DNA of 64,000 nucleotides, taken from NCBI RefSeq assembly GCF_002285265.1, contig NZ_NSJB01000001.1, positions 558,001 to 622,000 of the forward strand. Direction: 5' to 3'. Below are positions 17,874 through 29,474 of this stretch, piece by piece (the stretch's first letter is position 1; each line of letters opens with the position of its first letter). This DNA comes from Vandammella animalimorsus (GTDB taxonomy: Bacteria > Pseudomonadota > Gammaproteobacteria > Burkholderiales > Burkholderiaceae_C). A model generated the notes under the pieces. It did no database searches, was not told where the DNA came from, and saw only the letters and a program-made list of their open reading frames with translations. A program made the position numbers and the translations under genes.

Positions 17874-19217
17874 TCACGGCGAAGGCGCGCCCAGGCTGGC
17901 AGTTTCCTGCTCCTTGGGCTCCTGCCCTTCGGCGCACAGGCGCGTGACCAGCACCTGGTCGATGCGGTAGCTGTCCACGTCCATGACCTCGAACTTGTAG
18001 CCGCCCCAGTTGACCGAGTCCGTGCGGCGTGGGATGCGGCGCAGCATCACCATCAAAAAGCCTGCCATGGTGTCGTAGTCCTCGAAGTGCGGGAACTCGT
18101 CGATGTGCAGCGCATGGACCACGTCTTCGATGGGCGTAATGCCGTCGATAAGCCAGGAGTGCTCGTCGCGTTGCACGATCAGCTCCTCGTCGTCCGGGCC
18201 GATCAGGTCGCCCATGACCGTGCTCATGACATCGTTGAGGGTGACCACGCCCACCACCAGGCTGTACTCGTTGACCACCACGGCAAAGTCTTCGCCGGCC
18301 TGGCGGAATTGCTCCAGCGTTTCGGCCAGCGACAGGCGATCGGGGATCACCAGCGCCTTTTGCAGCAGGCTGTCATCGCTCAGCGAGATGGGCTGGTTGT
18401 TCAACGCGCGCTGCAGCAGGTCCTGGGCATCGACGTAGCCGATCACGTGGTCGATGTCGCGATCGCACACCGGGTAGGTGGAATAGGGCTCGGCGCCGAT
18501 GCGGGCGCGGATCAGCGCATCGCTGTCGTTCTGCAGGAAAAAGGCAATGCGGTCGCGCGCCGTCATGGCGCTGGTCACCAGGCGGTTGTCCAAATCGAAC
18601 AGGTTGGCGATGACGCGCTGCTCGTTCTGCGCCAGTACCCCGGCCTGGGTGCCGGCCTCGGTCATGGCCAGGATGTCCTCGGAGGTGATGCGCTCGTCGC
18701 GCAGCATGGGCAGGCCCAGCAGCTTGAACACCAGATCGCTGATCTTGCCGTAGAACCAGACCAAGGGCCTGAGCAGTGTGATCACCAGCAGCATGGGGCG
18801 GTAAACCCGCATGGCCACGCGCTCGGGCTCGGCCATGCCCAGCCGCTTGGGCAGGATGTCGGAGAACAGGATGAACAGCGATGTGATCAGCAGGAAGGAA
18901 ATCCAAAACCCCAGTGTGCTGGCGTGCTTGCCGTCCATCCAGTGCCCCAGCACGCTGGTGATGAAGGGGCTGAAAGCCCCTTCGCCGATGATGCCGCCGA
19001 GGATGGCAATGCCGTTTTGCGCCACTTGCACGACGGTGAAGTAGTCGCCCGGCTGCTCCTGCATCTGCAGCACCTTGGGCGCGCGCTGGTCGCCATCGGC
19101 TGCCAGCTGACGCAGGCGGATGCGCCGCGAGGCCGCCAGGGCAATTTCCGCCATCGAGAAAAAGCCGCTGGCAACGATGAGCACAACGATCAAGAACAGG
19201 CTTTGCTGGGTGGACAT
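17874..19217 (-). CDS. CNNM/HlyC-CorC family membrane protein with CBS pair
   Basis: The 447-residue product has an N-terminal CNNM (DUF21) domain with four hydrophobic helices (FLIVVLIVASGFFSMAEIALAASR; ISFLLITSLFILFSDILPKRL; MLLVITLLRPLVWFYG). Two CBS motifs follow (about 215-330) and then the CorC_HlyC domain (DEHSWLIDGITPIEDV... GGYKFEVMDVDSYRIDQVLV). Relatives are linked to divalent-cation (Mg/Co) efflux or regulation; hemolysin is an old name only. The ATG at 19217 gives MSTQQSLFLIV. Confidence 0.9.
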   Translation of the reverse strand: MSTQQSLFLIVVLIVASGFFSMAEIALAASRRIRLRQLAADGDQRAPKVLQMQEQPGDYFTVVQVAQNGIAILGGIIGEGAFSPFITSVLGHWMDGKHASTLGFWISFLLITSLFILFSDILPKRLGMAEPERVAMRVYRPMLLVITLLRPLVWFYGKISDLVFKLLGLPMLRDERITSEDILAMTEAGTQAGVLAQNEQRVIANLFDLDNRLVTSAMTARDRIAFFLQNDSDALIRARIGAEPYSTYPVCDRDIDHVIGYVDAQDLLQRALNNQPISLSDDSLLQKALVIPDRLSLAETLEQFRQAGEDFAVVVNEYSLVVGVVTLNDVMSTVMGDLIGPDDEELIVQRDEHSWLIDGITPIEDVVHALHIDEFPHFEDYDTMAGFLMVMLRRIPRRTDSVNWGGYKFEVMDVDSYRIDQVLVTRLCAEGQEPKEQETASLGAPSP

Positions 19218-19370
19218 AAAGACAAGGGCCTCTCCATGGCTGGGCATCGACAGCAAGACCGTGAGCGGGCACTCAAGACAGCATCATTCCTGAAAAAGCA
19301 TGGCGCGGCGTGCGAGCCGGCGCGCACGCCGACAAGGCGCTGCGCGGCGTGCAGCATACGATGAGCTAGC

Positions 19371-21260
19371 TCAGGGGCGCCGGCGCCCGCTGATGGCCAG
19401 GCCACTGTGCTGCAAGGGCGAGATGCCGCCCTTGTGGCCAGGTTTGTTGCGGCTGCCGGCATTGCCGCTGCGGCGGCGCGTGCGCTCGGCCATGCTGTCC
19501 ACGCTGGTGCGCATCGGGTCTGGCTGGCGGCCGCTGTCGCCACGGTAGGCCGGCGCCAGTGACATGCCCGCCTGCGTGCCCAGGTGTGCGTCGGCGCGCA
19601 GCATGGGGTCGCGCGGCGGTCGCTGCTGCTGGCCAGAGGCATTGCCCGCTGCGGCGCGCGGCTTGTTGGCGCTGCGCTGCGGCTTGTTCGCTGGCGCACG
19701 CGCCCGCGTGGCAGCGGCCGTGGCCGCAGTCTCGTCCTTGGCGGCTGGTGCATTGCGCGCCGGGCGATTGCTGCGCCCCCCGGCGCGGAAGCGGTTGCGC
19801 CGCTTGATGGGCTTGCCGTTGGCGTCCAGCGGGCGCTGGGATGCGGGCGTGCTGGGCGCGGCATCTGCATGGCCCTGCTGTTGTGCTTGCTGCGCCTGTG
19901 GATCTTGCGATGGATCGGATTGGCCCGATGCGCCGGCGGCAGCTTGGGGCATCTGGGCTTTCTTGCGGCTGGGCGCGGCGCTCTTCTTGGCGCTGATGCG
20001 TTCGAGCATTTCGCGCCGCGCGGCCTTGGCGGCGGCCTGCATGACCTCGCGGCTGGGCGGCTTGCCGGCCCCGCCCCACAGGGTCTGGCGCCCCATGGCG
20101 ATGGGCTCTGCCACTTCGCCTTCTGCCGGGCCGAATTCGGGCATGGGCTCGACGGGGATCTCCTGCTTGGTGAAGCGCTCAATCTCCATCATGAAGCCTT
20201 CTTCGTCCAGGCAGACCAGGCTGACGGCGTGCCCCTCGTTGCCGGCGCGGCCCGTGCGGCCAATGCGGTGCACGTAGTCCTCGGGCACATTGGGGATTTC
20301 GTAGTTGACGACGTGCGGCAGCTCGTCGATGTCGATGCCGCGCGCGGCGATGTCCGTGGCCACCAGCACGCGCAGCTCGCCGGATTTGAAGCGCGACAGC
20401 GCCTGCGTGCGCGCCGACTGGCTTTTGTTGCCATGCAGCGCCATGGCCGAAACGCCGTTCTTGTTGAGGAATTCGGCCACGTGGTTGGCGCCGAACTTGG
20501 TGCGGGTGAAGACCAGCACCTGGCTCCAGTCGCGCGAGGTGATGATGTGCAGCAGCGCGGCCTTTTTCTGCTGGCGCCCGACAGGGCAGATCACCTGGCT
20601 GATGCGCTGCACGGTGGTGTTGGGCGGCGTGACCTGGATGTGCTGCGGGTTGCGCAGCAGGCCTTGCGCCAGCTGCTTGATCTCATCGCTGAACGTGGCC
20701 GAGAACAGCAGCGATTGCTTTTGCGCCGGCAGCAGCGCCAGCACCTTGCGCACGTCGTGGATGAAGCCCATGTCGAGCATGCGATCGGCTTCATCGAGCA
20801 CCAGGTACTGCACGCCGCCCAGATCCACATGGCCCTGGGCGTGCAAGTCCAGCAGGCGCCCGGGCGTGGCCACCAGGATGTCCACGCCTTTTTGGATGCG
20901 CTGGATCTGCGGCGTCATGCCGACCCCGCCAAAAATCACGGTGGACTGGATGTCCAGGTACTTGCTGTAGGCGCGGATGTTGTCTTCGATCTGCGCGGCC
21001 AGCTCACGGGTGGGGGTGAGGATCAGGGCGCGGATGGAGCGGGCCTGGCCTGCGGGCGCCGGGGCCTGGCGCAGGCGCTCGAGCAAGGGCAGGGTGAAAG
21101 CGGCGGTCTTGCCAGTGCCGGTCTGGGCGCCTGCGAGCAGGTCGTGCCCGGCAAGAATCAAGGGAATGGATTGGGCTTGAATGGGAGTGGGCTGGGTGTA
21201 GCCCAACTCTGTCACGGCCGCGATGATGTCGGCCGACAGCGTCAAGGATTCAAATGTCAC
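19371..21260 (-). CDS. rhlE: DEAD-box RNA helicase, RhlE-like, with long basic tail
   Basis: The helicase core has the Q motif ([13 protein letters not shown]), Walker A AQTGTGKT, motif [17 protein letters not shown] (FSATFSDEI), and motif [12 protein letters not shown]. RhlE-type enzymes remodel rRNA and help mRNA decay. After residue about 380 the C-terminus is 240 residues of low-complexity, Arg/Ala/Pro/Gln-rich sequence, probably disordered and RNA-binding. No ATG is available; the GTG at 21260 gives the family start MTFESL, and a GTG at 21272 is the alternative. The usual length is about 450-500, so the tail is long. Confidence 0.9.
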   Translation of the reverse strand: MTFESLTLSADIIAAVTELGYTQPTPIQAQSIPLILAGHDLLAGAQTGTGKTAAFTLPLLERLRQAPAPAGQARSIRALILTPTRELAAQIEDNIRAYSKYLDIQSTVIFGGVGMTPQIQRIQKGVDILVATPGRLLDLHAQGHVDLGGVQYLVLDEADRMLDMGFIHDVRKVLALLPAQKQSLLFSATFSDEIKQLAQGLLRNPQHIQVTPPNTTVQRISQVICPVGRQQKKAALLHIITSRDWSQVLVFTRTKFGANHVAEFLNKNGVSAMALHGNKSQSARTQALSRFKSGELRVLVATDIAARGIDIDELPHVVNYEIPNVPEDYVHRIGRTGRAGNEGHAVSLVCLDEEGFMMEIERFTKQEIPVEPMPEFGPAEGEVAEPIAMGRQTLWGGAGKPPSREVMQAAAKAARREMLERISAKKSAAPSRKKAQMPQAAAGASGQSDPSQDPQAQQAQQQGHADAAPSTPASQRPLDANGKPIKRRNRFRAGGRSNRPARNAPAAKDETAATAAATRARAPANKPQRSANKPRAAAGNASGQQQRPPRDPMLRADAHLGTQAGMSLAPAYRGDSGRQPDPMRTSVDSMAERTRRRSGNAGSRNKPGHKGGISPLQHSGLAISGRRRP

Positions 21261-21581
21261 AGCAAAGGGCACTCAAGGGTGCTCGGGGTTGGGGTTATTG
21301 CCCGCAGCCAGCAAGGGGTGCTGGGCTGCGCAGTGCAGGGCGGCAGGCGTTGTTGATTAGAATTGTGCGGCTGTGGAAAGCGCGGTCCAGCCAGCCGGGG
21401 CAACGCAACGAGAGTCTGTGGTTTTGGTCGACTGCAATCCAAAACGCGCGCATTTTCTCACAAGAAGCGCCGCTGTGCGGATTTTTGTGTATCCGTATGA
21501 AATCTGCCCTGTGCTGGGCCCCAGCACCCTGGCCAGCACGCCCCACGCCCTAAGTTTGTTTTTTCAGGAATTGATTTTTCA
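21261..21581. other. Divergent intergenic region, rhlE/ettA
   Basis: Holds the regulatory sequences of both genes and no supported ORF. A TAGAAT box at 21358-21363 on the plus strand is a candidate -10 for ettA, without a good -35, and would give a leader of about 210 nt. The last 40 bases before ettA are T-rich. Confidence 0.4.
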
Positions 21582-23243
<1,662 letters not shown>

Positions 23244-23418
23244 TCGGCGCGGCCCTTGTCGGCCGGGCCCCTTGCTCCCATCGACTTTGGACGCAAGCAA
23301 AGGGCCCGCGCCAAGATGCTGAGTGAGGAGGCAGGCTGCCGGGGCGCGCGGCCATCGAGTCGGCAGCACGGCATGGGCAGGCCACAGGCCCATGCCCTAC
23401 GCAGAGGAGGAATGACCC

Positions 23419-25527
23419 ATGGTGCAAAACCAGGCCAATTGGCCAATATTCAGAAACGGGGTGATCGCAGCCTTGCGCGAGAGCTCGGGCCTGATTCGCC
23501 GGGTGCTGCGCGACACTGGCGCGCGCGTGGCGCAAAACCAGGAGGGCGGCGCCGGCCCTGCCAATCCGCAACTGATCTCCAAGGCATTGCGCTGGATGGA
23601 TGTGCAGCACGAGCAATGGGTGCAGGCCTACCCGGGCTATTTGCTGCAGGCATTCTCGGAGGTACTGGAGTTCGACCCCTACAGCCAGGACGATGAAGTC
23701 ATCTCCGGGCTGGGCGACATCGACCTGCACACCACGTTCTCGATCCAATCCAAATCGGACTTGATGCATGTGCACCGCACGCTGGAAGCCGCGGTGGAAA
23801 ACGCCCTGGAGCGCCTGGATGGCCTGGTCAGCGCAGCGCGGGGCTACGACTACATCCGCAGCAACCGCAATCCCCTGCGGCCGGAGAACTATCTGCATGC
23901 CATGCAGAAAATGCTCGAAGCCAGCGAGGGCGAGGAGATCGTCCGGGTCTTGATCCTGAAAAGCTTTGCCGTTGCATTGGCCCCGGTGCTCAACCGCACC
24001 TACTTTCTGCTGACCAATCAAATGTCCGAGGCGGGCATCGAGTCGGTGCAAAAACGGGCCACGGGCTTTGGCGCCATGACCACGGGCTTTGGCGATGTGT
24101 CCTACCTGCAGACCAATACGGCCGATGCCACCGCAGAGCGGCTGCTGACCCGGGAGGAGCTGATCGAAGGCCTGGGAGCCGATGCCGCGCACTATATGCT
24201 CAAAGGCAAAAAGCCGCGCCAGCCTGCCGCGGCACAGGATATTGCCGAGCCTGGCGCCAGCGCCTCGCCAGCGCCATCCCAGAATTTGGCGTCTGCAGCG
24301 CCGCCCCAGCAGGCCCCGCGCCCATCACCGGCGGCAGCGCCAATGGGCGACGACGGGCAGGAGGGCAAGCTCGACAGCCTGCAGGATTTGCTGCTTGCCG
24401 TGGTCAAGGACGTGGCCCACCTGCAGCCGCTGAAGGAGATCGTGGCGCAGCTGCAGCCCTGCCTGCGCCGGCTGGTGCAAAACGACCCGGCATTCCTGCG
24501 CGACCCCCACCATCCGGCGCGCCTGTTCCTGAGCAAAATCCAGGCCGGCGCCAAGCAGTTTGCCCATGTAGAAAGCCCAGGCTGCCAGGACTTTCTGCGC
24601 CGCGTGGCCAGCATCAGCGCCACCGGGCGCCTGGGGCAGGCTCGCTCGGCAGAGCCGTTCAAGCTGGCCTACGCCCAGCTGCAGGCGGGCGAGGCAGGGG
24701 CGGCAGTGACGACGGCGGCGGCGGCGCAAACGACACAGGCCGGCGCACGCGCAGCCACGCCAGCCCCAGCTGCCGCGGCAAGGCCGGCCCCCTCGCCGCA
24801 GGCCCAGGCCTTGTTCGACGCCGTCGTGGCGCGTGCGCAGGCATTGCCATTCTTTGCCGCGGCCGACCCCTGGGTGCAGAAATTCATCGCCGGGCCGTGG
24901 GCCAAGGTCATCGTGCGCGCGATCCTGCGCCAGGAGCCCGGCCAGACCGCAGGGGCGGATGTGCAAGCCCTGCTGGCCAAGGATCCCAGAGGCTACGCCG
25001 CCCTGGTGCCGCTGTTGCTCACCAGCGTGCAAGCCCAGTACCTGCGACAGGCCGAGCCGGGCCTGCTGCACTCCATCGCCGAAATGCACCAAAAACTGCA
25101 CGTCGGTTTACTGAGCGTGGGGGTCGAGCGCAGCCAGGCCGAATCGGTGATCGCCAAGCTCAAGAAGCTGCACCATCAGGCCCTGGCTGCCGCAGCGCCT
25201 GCCTCTGGCCGGCCCCCGGATCAGCCCGCTGGCAGCGCCGCCCTGCCCAAGCTGACGCATGAACACATGGCCGAAGCCGCATCGCCTGCGGCGCCACAGG
25301 CAGAGGGCGCCAGCCAACTGCCCGATGCCTTGCAGCAAATGCGTGTGGGCCAGTGGTACATGATCGGCGAGACGGGCCAGCCATTGCGCACCCAGCTGAC
25401 CTGGGCCAACCCCGAACGGGGGCTGATGATGTTCACCTCTGCCGACGGCAGCAATCAAACCATGACGTACCGCCGCTTGGTGCAGCTGTACCAGCAGGGG
25501 CACTTCGCGCCGCTGGATGAGTCGTGA
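23419..25527 (+). CDS. DUF1631 family protein
   Basis: The 702-residue product matches the DUF1631 family, found in many beta- and gammaproteobacteria with no settled function. It is cytoplasmic, largely helical, with Ala/Pro/Gln-rich linkers at about 275-320 and 420-460 ([15 protein letters not shown]). A small beta-rich C-terminal module follows (GQWYMIGETGQPLRTQLTWAN... RGLMMFTSADGSNQ), which resembles PilZ-like folds in outline. The start at 23419 follows the strong site AGAGGAGGAATG. It is transcribed alone and converges on xthA across a GC-rich hairpin. Confidence 0.85.
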   Translation: MVQNQANWPIFRNGVIAALRESSGLIRRVLRDTGARVAQNQEGGAGPANPQLISKALRWMDVQHEQWVQAYPGYLLQAFSEVLEFDPYSQDDEVISGLGDIDLHTTFSIQSKSDLMHVHRTLEAAVENALERLDGLVSAARGYDYIRSNRNPLRPENYLHAMQKMLEASEGEEIVRVLILKSFAVALAPVLNRTYFLLTNQMSEAGIESVQKRATGFGAMTTGFGDVSYLQTNTADATAERLLTREELIEGLGADAAHYMLKGKKPRQPAAAQDIAEPGASASPAPSQNLASAAPPQQAPRPSPAAAPMGDDGQEGKLDSLQDLLLAVVKDVAHLQPLKEIVAQLQPCLRRLVQNDPAFLRDPHHPARLFLSKIQAGAKQFAHVESPGCQDFLRRVASISATGRLGQARSAEPFKLAYAQLQAGEAGAAVTTAAAAQTTQAGARAATPAPAAAARPAPSPQAQALFDAVVARAQALPFFAAADPWVQKFIAGPWAKVIVRAILRQEPGQTAGADVQALLAKDPRGYAALVPLLLTSVQAQYLRQAEPGLLHSIAEMHQKLHVGLLSVGVERSQAESVIAKLKKLHHQALAAAAPASGRPPDQPAGSAALPKLTHEHMAEAASPAAPQAEGASQLPDALQQMRVGQWYMIGETGQPLRTQLTWANPERGLMMFTSADGSNQTMTYRRLVQLYQQGHFAPLDES

Positions 25528-25562
25528 CTGTGGCTTGAGGGACCGCAGCAGATCCAGGCTGT

Positions 25563-25588
25563 GCCCGCCCCCATGCGCGGGGGCGGGC
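25563..25588. terminator. GC-rich hairpin between convergent genes
   Basis: GCCCGCCCCC (25563-25572) and GGGGGCGGGC (25579-25588) form a 10-bp stem with a 6-base loop, placed between the stops of the DUF1631 gene and xthA. There is no U-run on either side, so it may act as a 3'-end stabiliser or weak bidirectional terminator. Confidence 0.5.
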
Positions 25589-25600
25589 CCTGCGTAGGCT

Positions 25601-26407
25601 TTAGGTCGCTGTCTGTGCCTTGGCATCGCCCAGGCTGACCAGCACGGGCGCGTGGTCGCTGGGCTTGGGCCACTTGCGCGGCGTGCGGTCGATCCAGCAG
25701 CGCTGCAGCCTAGGCCGCAGCGCGGTGCTGACGAGGATGTAGTCGATGCGCAGCCCGCGGTTTTTCTGAAAGCCCAGCATGCGGTAATCCCACCACGAGA
25801 AGCTTTTCTCGGGCTGCTCGAAGCAGCGGAACGCATCGACCAGGCCCATGTCCAGCAAATCCTGAAAGGCCTGGCGTTCCTGCTGCGTGTGGTGGATGGT
25901 GTCGCGCAGGCCCTGCGGATCCCAGGAGTCGCAGTCCTGCGCAGTGATGTTGAAGTCGCCCATCAGCACCAGGTGCTCGTATTGCTGCAGCTGCTCCTGC
26001 ACGAACTGCTTCAGATGCGCCAGCCAGTGCATCTTGTAGGCGAACTTCTCGCTGCCGGGCTCCTGGCCATTGACGAAATAGGCGTTGATGACCCGCAGCC
26101 GGCCCCATTCCGAGTCCACGCTGGCGCTGATGACGCGCGACTGCGGATCGTCCAGGCCCGGCAGGTTGCGCACCACCTCATGCGCCGGGCTGCGGTGCAG
26201 CAAGGCCACGCCGTTGTACGTGGGCTGGCCCAGCACCGTGGCGCAGTAGCCCGATTCCTGCAGCTGCGCATGGGGAAAGCGCTCATCGGCCAGCTTGAGC
26301 TCCTGCATGCCCAGCACGTCCACCGGATTGGCCTGCAGCCATTGCTGCACCTGGGGCAGGCGCACATTGAGCGAGTTCACATTCCACGAGGCAAGGGTCA
26401 GTGCCAT
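25601..26407 (-). CDS. xthA: Exodeoxyribonuclease III
   Basis: This AP endonuclease / 3'-exonuclease of base-excision repair has 268 residues, the normal length. It opens with ALTLASWNVNSLNVRLPQ, has the metal-binding Glu in MQELKL, the catalytic GDFNI (Asp, Asn) and the terminal SDHAPVLV (Asp-His). YNGVALL and the R-I-D-Y-I segment are also present. The ATG at 26407 gives the family start; 63 further upstream codons are noise. Confidence 0.95.
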   Translation of the reverse strand: MALTLASWNVNSLNVRLPQVQQWLQANPVDVLGMQELKLADERFPHAQLQESGYCATVLGQPTYNGVALLHRSPAHEVVRNLPGLDDPQSRVISASVDSEWGRLRVINAYFVNGQEPGSEKFAYKMHWLAHLKQFVQEQLQQYEHLVLMGDFNITAQDCDSWDPQGLRDTIHHTQQERQAFQDLLDMGLVDAFRCFEQPEKSFSWWDYRMLGFQKNRGLRIDYILVSTALRPRLQRCWIDRTPRKWPKPSDHAPVLVSLGDAKAQTAT

Positions 26408-26489
26408 GAGATCGAAGGGCAGGGGGAAAAGAAAATGGCCGTGCCGCAGCCGAGCTGGGCAAGGCCATGCCAAGGCTTTGAATCGGCGA

Positions 26490-26771
26490 TCAAGCAGCGG
26501 AGTCGCTGGGCGGCACGTAGCCTGCTGCCTGGTCGGCGCCACCACCGAAGAAGTGCTGCTCCATCTGGCGCGCCAGGTACTGGCGTGCGCGCGCATCGGC
26601 CAGGTTCAGGCGGTTTTCATTGACCAGCATGGTCTGGTGGCGCAGCCAGGCGGCCCAGGCCTCCTGGCTGACGTTGTTGTAGATGCGCTGGCCAAGCTCC
26701 CCGGGGTAGGGGGGGAAGTCCAGACCGGGGGCTTGGGTGCCCAGCTTGATGCACTGAACCATGCGTGTCAT
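26490..26771 (-). CDS. yggX: Probable Fe(2+)-trafficking / oxidative damage protection protein YggX
   Basis: The 93-residue product has the YggX family sequence throughout: [39 protein letters not shown] and [25 protein letters not shown] in outline, with the conserved Cys7 in MVQCIKL. YggX protects iron-sulfur proteins against oxidants. It lies upstream of xthA on the same strand, 82 bp away, a pairing that fits oxidative-damage defence. The ATG at 26771 or the one nine bases on are both possible. Confidence 0.95.
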   Translation of the reverse strand: MTRMVQCIKLGTQAPGLDFPPYPGELGQRIYNNVSQEAWAAWLRHQTMLVNENRLNLADARARQYLARQMEQHFFGGGADQAAGYVPPSDSAA

Positions 26772-26885
26772 TGCGCGATGCTCCTTGGAGTGTCGGGGGT
26801 GGGGAAGTGGGGGTGCTGCGAAGTGCCTGCGCCGCCAGGCTGGCGGCGCATGGGCATTGCGTCGGTGGCGGGGCGGTGGCGCTCT

Positions 26886-27404
26886 TTAGCGCAGGCGGCC
26901 GATCTCGCGCTGTATGCCTTCGATGTCGGCCTGCACGCGCTCGATATTGGCCTTGAGCTCGGCCGTGCGTGTGATGTAGTCTTGGGGGTTGCGCAACTCC
27001 AGCGCCGTGCGCACCGGGGCGCCGTTGTTGTATTCGGCCTCCAGCGTGGCCAGACGCTCCTTGGACTTGCGCAATTCGGCTTCCAGGATGGTGCGGGCAT
27101 CGGCATCGCGGTTGCGTTGCGTGGACTGCTCGACCCTGGGGGCGTTGACGGGCGCGGCGGCGCTGCTTTGCCGCGGGCTGCTGCCCGCAGAAGAGGACGA
27201 GGCCGTGCTGCGCCGCGTGGCCGGGGATCTGCCAGAGCTTTGGATGACGGTGACATTGCCGCCCTCGACGAGCCGGCAGCCCTGGCGCTTGGACGCGCCC
27301 GAGGCATTGGTGTACTCATTGCCGCAGCGGTAGACGCGCTCTTGCGCGAAGGCGGCAGTCCCCAGGACTGCGAGCACCAGGGCGATCACGCTGGATTTTT
27401 TCAT
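26886..27404 (-). CDS. Periplasmic coiled-coil protein of unknown function
   Basis: The 172-residue product has a clear signal peptide (MKKSSVIALVLAVLGTAAFAQ). A small motif follows, RVYRCGNEYTNASGASKRQGCRLVEGG in outline, with a Cys pair like DUF4124 modules. A Ser-rich linker (about 58-85) and a C-terminal coiled coil (about 100-170; LEAELRKSKERLATLEAEYN; TAELKANIERVQADIEGIQ) complete it. No enzymatic motif is seen. The gap to yggX is 114 bp. Confidence 0.75.
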   Translation of the reverse strand: MKKSSVIALVLAVLGTAAFAQERVYRCGNEYTNASGASKRQGCRLVEGGNVTVIQSSGRSPATRRSTASSSSAGSSPRQSSAAAPVNAPRVEQSTQRNRDADARTILEAELRKSKERLATLEAEYNNGAPVRTALELRNPQDYITRTAELKANIERVQADIEGIQREIGRLR

Positions 27405-27757
27405 GACGACACTCTCTCATTGATTGGAATCACCGGCTGCCAATGCTGCATGCCGTGGGGCTGTGCGGGCCAGGGCATGGGGCGATGTGGAGCCCTGGGG
27501 CAGCCGCGCTGCGCGCCGTCTGCCGGCGTGCATTTTCGGCGCCGATTCTAAACCAAGGGCCCGCTGCGGCAGCCCCCTGGCCGAGTGGGCCGGCAAGGCC
27601 TGCGCGAGCGGCAGTCGCCGCATGTGCCGCTGTGGATTAGGGGCGCTGCCAACGCCCGCAAATCCCCGCAAATGCCCGTGGATGCCCCTGGCATCGCAGC
27701 CTCTCTCCCCACACCCTGGGCGAGCGCCTTTGCAGCGGATTTGGGGTGGCAAAACGC
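27405..27757. other. Intergenic, no gene seen
   Basis: This 353-bp gap lies between two minus-strand genes, folD and the coiled-coil protein. It is GC-rich and contains short palindromes such as GCCAGGGCATGG, but no convincing ORF, promoter or terminator. Confidence 0.4.
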
Positions 27758-28618
27758 TTACTTTTTGCCTGCAGCGCGCTGGGCCGATTCGATGGTGTTG
27801 GCCAGCAGCATGGTGATGGTCATGGGACCAACGCCGCCGGGCACCGGGGTGATCCAGGAGGCCACTTGCTGCACTTGCTCGAAGTCCACATCGCCGCAGA
27901 GCTTGCCCTGTGCATTGCGGTTCATGCCCACGTCGATGACCACAGCCCCGGGCTTGACCATCTCGCGCGTGATCAGCTTTTCCTTGCCCACGGCCGCGAC
28001 CAGCACATCGGCCTGGCGCGTGATGGCCCCCAGATCGGCCGTGGCGCTGTGGCAGATGGTGACGGTGGCGCTGCGCGCCAGCAGCATCATGGCCATGGGC
28101 TTGCCGACGATGTTGCTGCGCCCAACCACCACGGCGTGCTTGCCGCGCAGTTCGCAGCCGATGGCGTCGAGCATCTGCAGGCAGCCGTGCGGCGTGCAGG
28201 GCCAGAAGCCGCCGGGCAGGCCGGTCATCAGCGCGCCGGCGCTGGCGATGTGAAAGCCATCGACGTCCTTTTCCGGGGCAATGGCTTCGATCACGGCATC
28301 GGCATCCAGGTGCTTGGGCAGGGGCAGCTGCACCAGAATGCCGTGGATGCTGGCGTCGGCGTTGAGCGCGGCAATGTGCTCAAGCAGCTCCTGCTGGCTG
28401 GTCTGGGCGGGGAGCTTTTGCAGCACAGAGTGGATGCCCGCTTCCTCGCAGGCCTTGATCTTGTTGCGCACATAGACCTGCGAGGCCGGATCCTCGCCCA
28501 CCAGCACCACGGCCAGCCCGGGGCGCAGCCCCTGTTCGCTCAGGGCCTGGGCTTGCTGGGCGATTTGCAGGCGCAGTTTTTTCGAAAGGGCAAGGCCGTC
28601 GATGAGTTGGGCGGGCAT
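27758..28618 (-). CDS. folD: Bifunctional methylene-THF dehydrogenase / methenyl-THF cyclohydrolase
   Basis: FolD interconverts 5,10-methylene- and 10-formyl-tetrahydrofolate with NADP. The 286-residue product has the catalytic Lys/Tyr segment ([17 protein letters not shown]), the folate loop QLPLPKHLD, the conserved PEKDVDGFH and PCTPHGC. The NADP site [14 protein letters not shown] and the terminal [17 protein letters not shown] follow. The ATG at 28618 gives the standard start. It follows the FixJ-type regulator by 88 bp on the same strand. Confidence 0.96.
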   Translation of the reverse strand: MPAQLIDGLALSKKLRLQIAQQAQALSEQGLRPGLAVVLVGEDPASQVYVRNKIKACEEAGIHSVLQKLPAQTSQQELLEHIAALNADASIHGILVQLPLPKHLDADAVIEAIAPEKDVDGFHIASAGALMTGLPGGFWPCTPHGCLQMLDAIGCELRGKHAVVVGRSNIVGKPMAMMLLARSATVTICHSATADLGAITRQADVLVAAVGKEKLITREMVKPGAVVIDVGMNRNAQGKLCGDVDFEQVQQVASWITPVPGGVGPMTITMLLANTIESAQRAAGKK

Positions 28619-28706
28619 GGTGTCAAGTCGTCACGAAAGAAGGCGCGGCAAAGTCCGCAGAAAAAAGTCTCAAAGCCCGTTTTGCACAGGCTCTCATTGC
28701 CTGTTC

Positions 28707-29327
28707 TCAGGCCACTGGGCCGCCCAGGGCGACCTTGAGCAAATCGGCCACGGTGTTGGCGCCGAGCTTTTCCATGATGTTGGCGCGGTGCGCCTCCACC
28801 GTCTTGATGCTGATGTTCAGGTCATCGGCAATTTGCTTGTTCAGGCGCCCGGCGACGATGCGTTCGAGCACCTGCGACTCGCGCGCCGTCAGCTTCGACA
28901 GCAGGGCCTCGCGGGTGGCCGCCTGCTGCTGGTTGGCAAAGCTGCTCTCGGCCTGCTGGAGCATGCGCGCCACCAGGGCCGTGATGGCCTGCTCTTCAAA
29001 CGGCTTTTGGATGAAGTCGACCGCGCCTTTTTTCATGGTCTGCACGGCCATGGGCACGTCGCCGTGGCCGGTGATGATGGCCACGGGCAGGGCAGGGCAG
29101 CGCTCGGCCAGCGACTCCTGCAGCTCCAGCCCGGACATGCCGCCCATGCGGATGTCGGTGATCAGGCAGGCGACCTCGCGCGGATCGTAGTGGCTCAGAA
29201 AGGACTCGGCGCTGTCAAAGCAGCGCACGTGGAAGTCGCGCCCCTCCAGCAGCCACTGCAAAGAGTCTCGGATGGCCTCATCGTCGTCCACGATGTAGAC
29301 CGTGCCTTTTTTATTGCCAATCGTCAT
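28707..29327 (-). CDS. FixJ-type response regulator
   Basis: The 206-residue product has a receiver domain with acidic pocket DDD (14-16), phospho-acceptor Asp58 in LITDIRM, Thr86 and Lys108 in QKPF. A LuxR-type helix-turn-helix follows (LTARESQVLERIVAGRLNKQIADDLNISIKTVEAHR). This is the FixJ/NarL-like layout with the long linker of the FixJ group. The histidine kinase gene lies 147 bp upstream on the same strand and is the evident partner. The regulated genes are not known; the aceE promoter region is adjacent to the kinase gene. Confidence 0.93.
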   Translation of the reverse strand: MTIGNKKGTVYIVDDDEAIRDSLQWLLEGRDFHVRCFDSAESFLSHYDPREVACLITDIRMGGMSGLELQESLAERCPALPVAIITGHGDVPMAVQTMKKGAVDFIQKPFEEQAITALVARMLQQAESSFANQQQAATREALLSKLTARESQVLERIVAGRLNKQIADDLNISIKTVEAHRANIMEKLGANTVADLLKVALGGPVA

Positions 29328-29474
29328 GCCGTCGTCCTGTCATGGTGGGGGGAGGGGTGCATTGCCGCAGCCACCCATCATGCTTGTACGGGGCGCTGGG
29401 GCAGGCCAAAGCGGGCCTGTGCGCAAAAAGGTTGGAATGGGCTTGCCGCCATCGAAAAAACGGCCTGCTGAATC

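Noticed and set aside
27579-27600. tRNA-like D-arm sequence (GGCCGAGTGG...AAGGCC)
   Set aside because: No T-arm (GTTCGA-type), anticodon arm or acceptor pairing is found around it.
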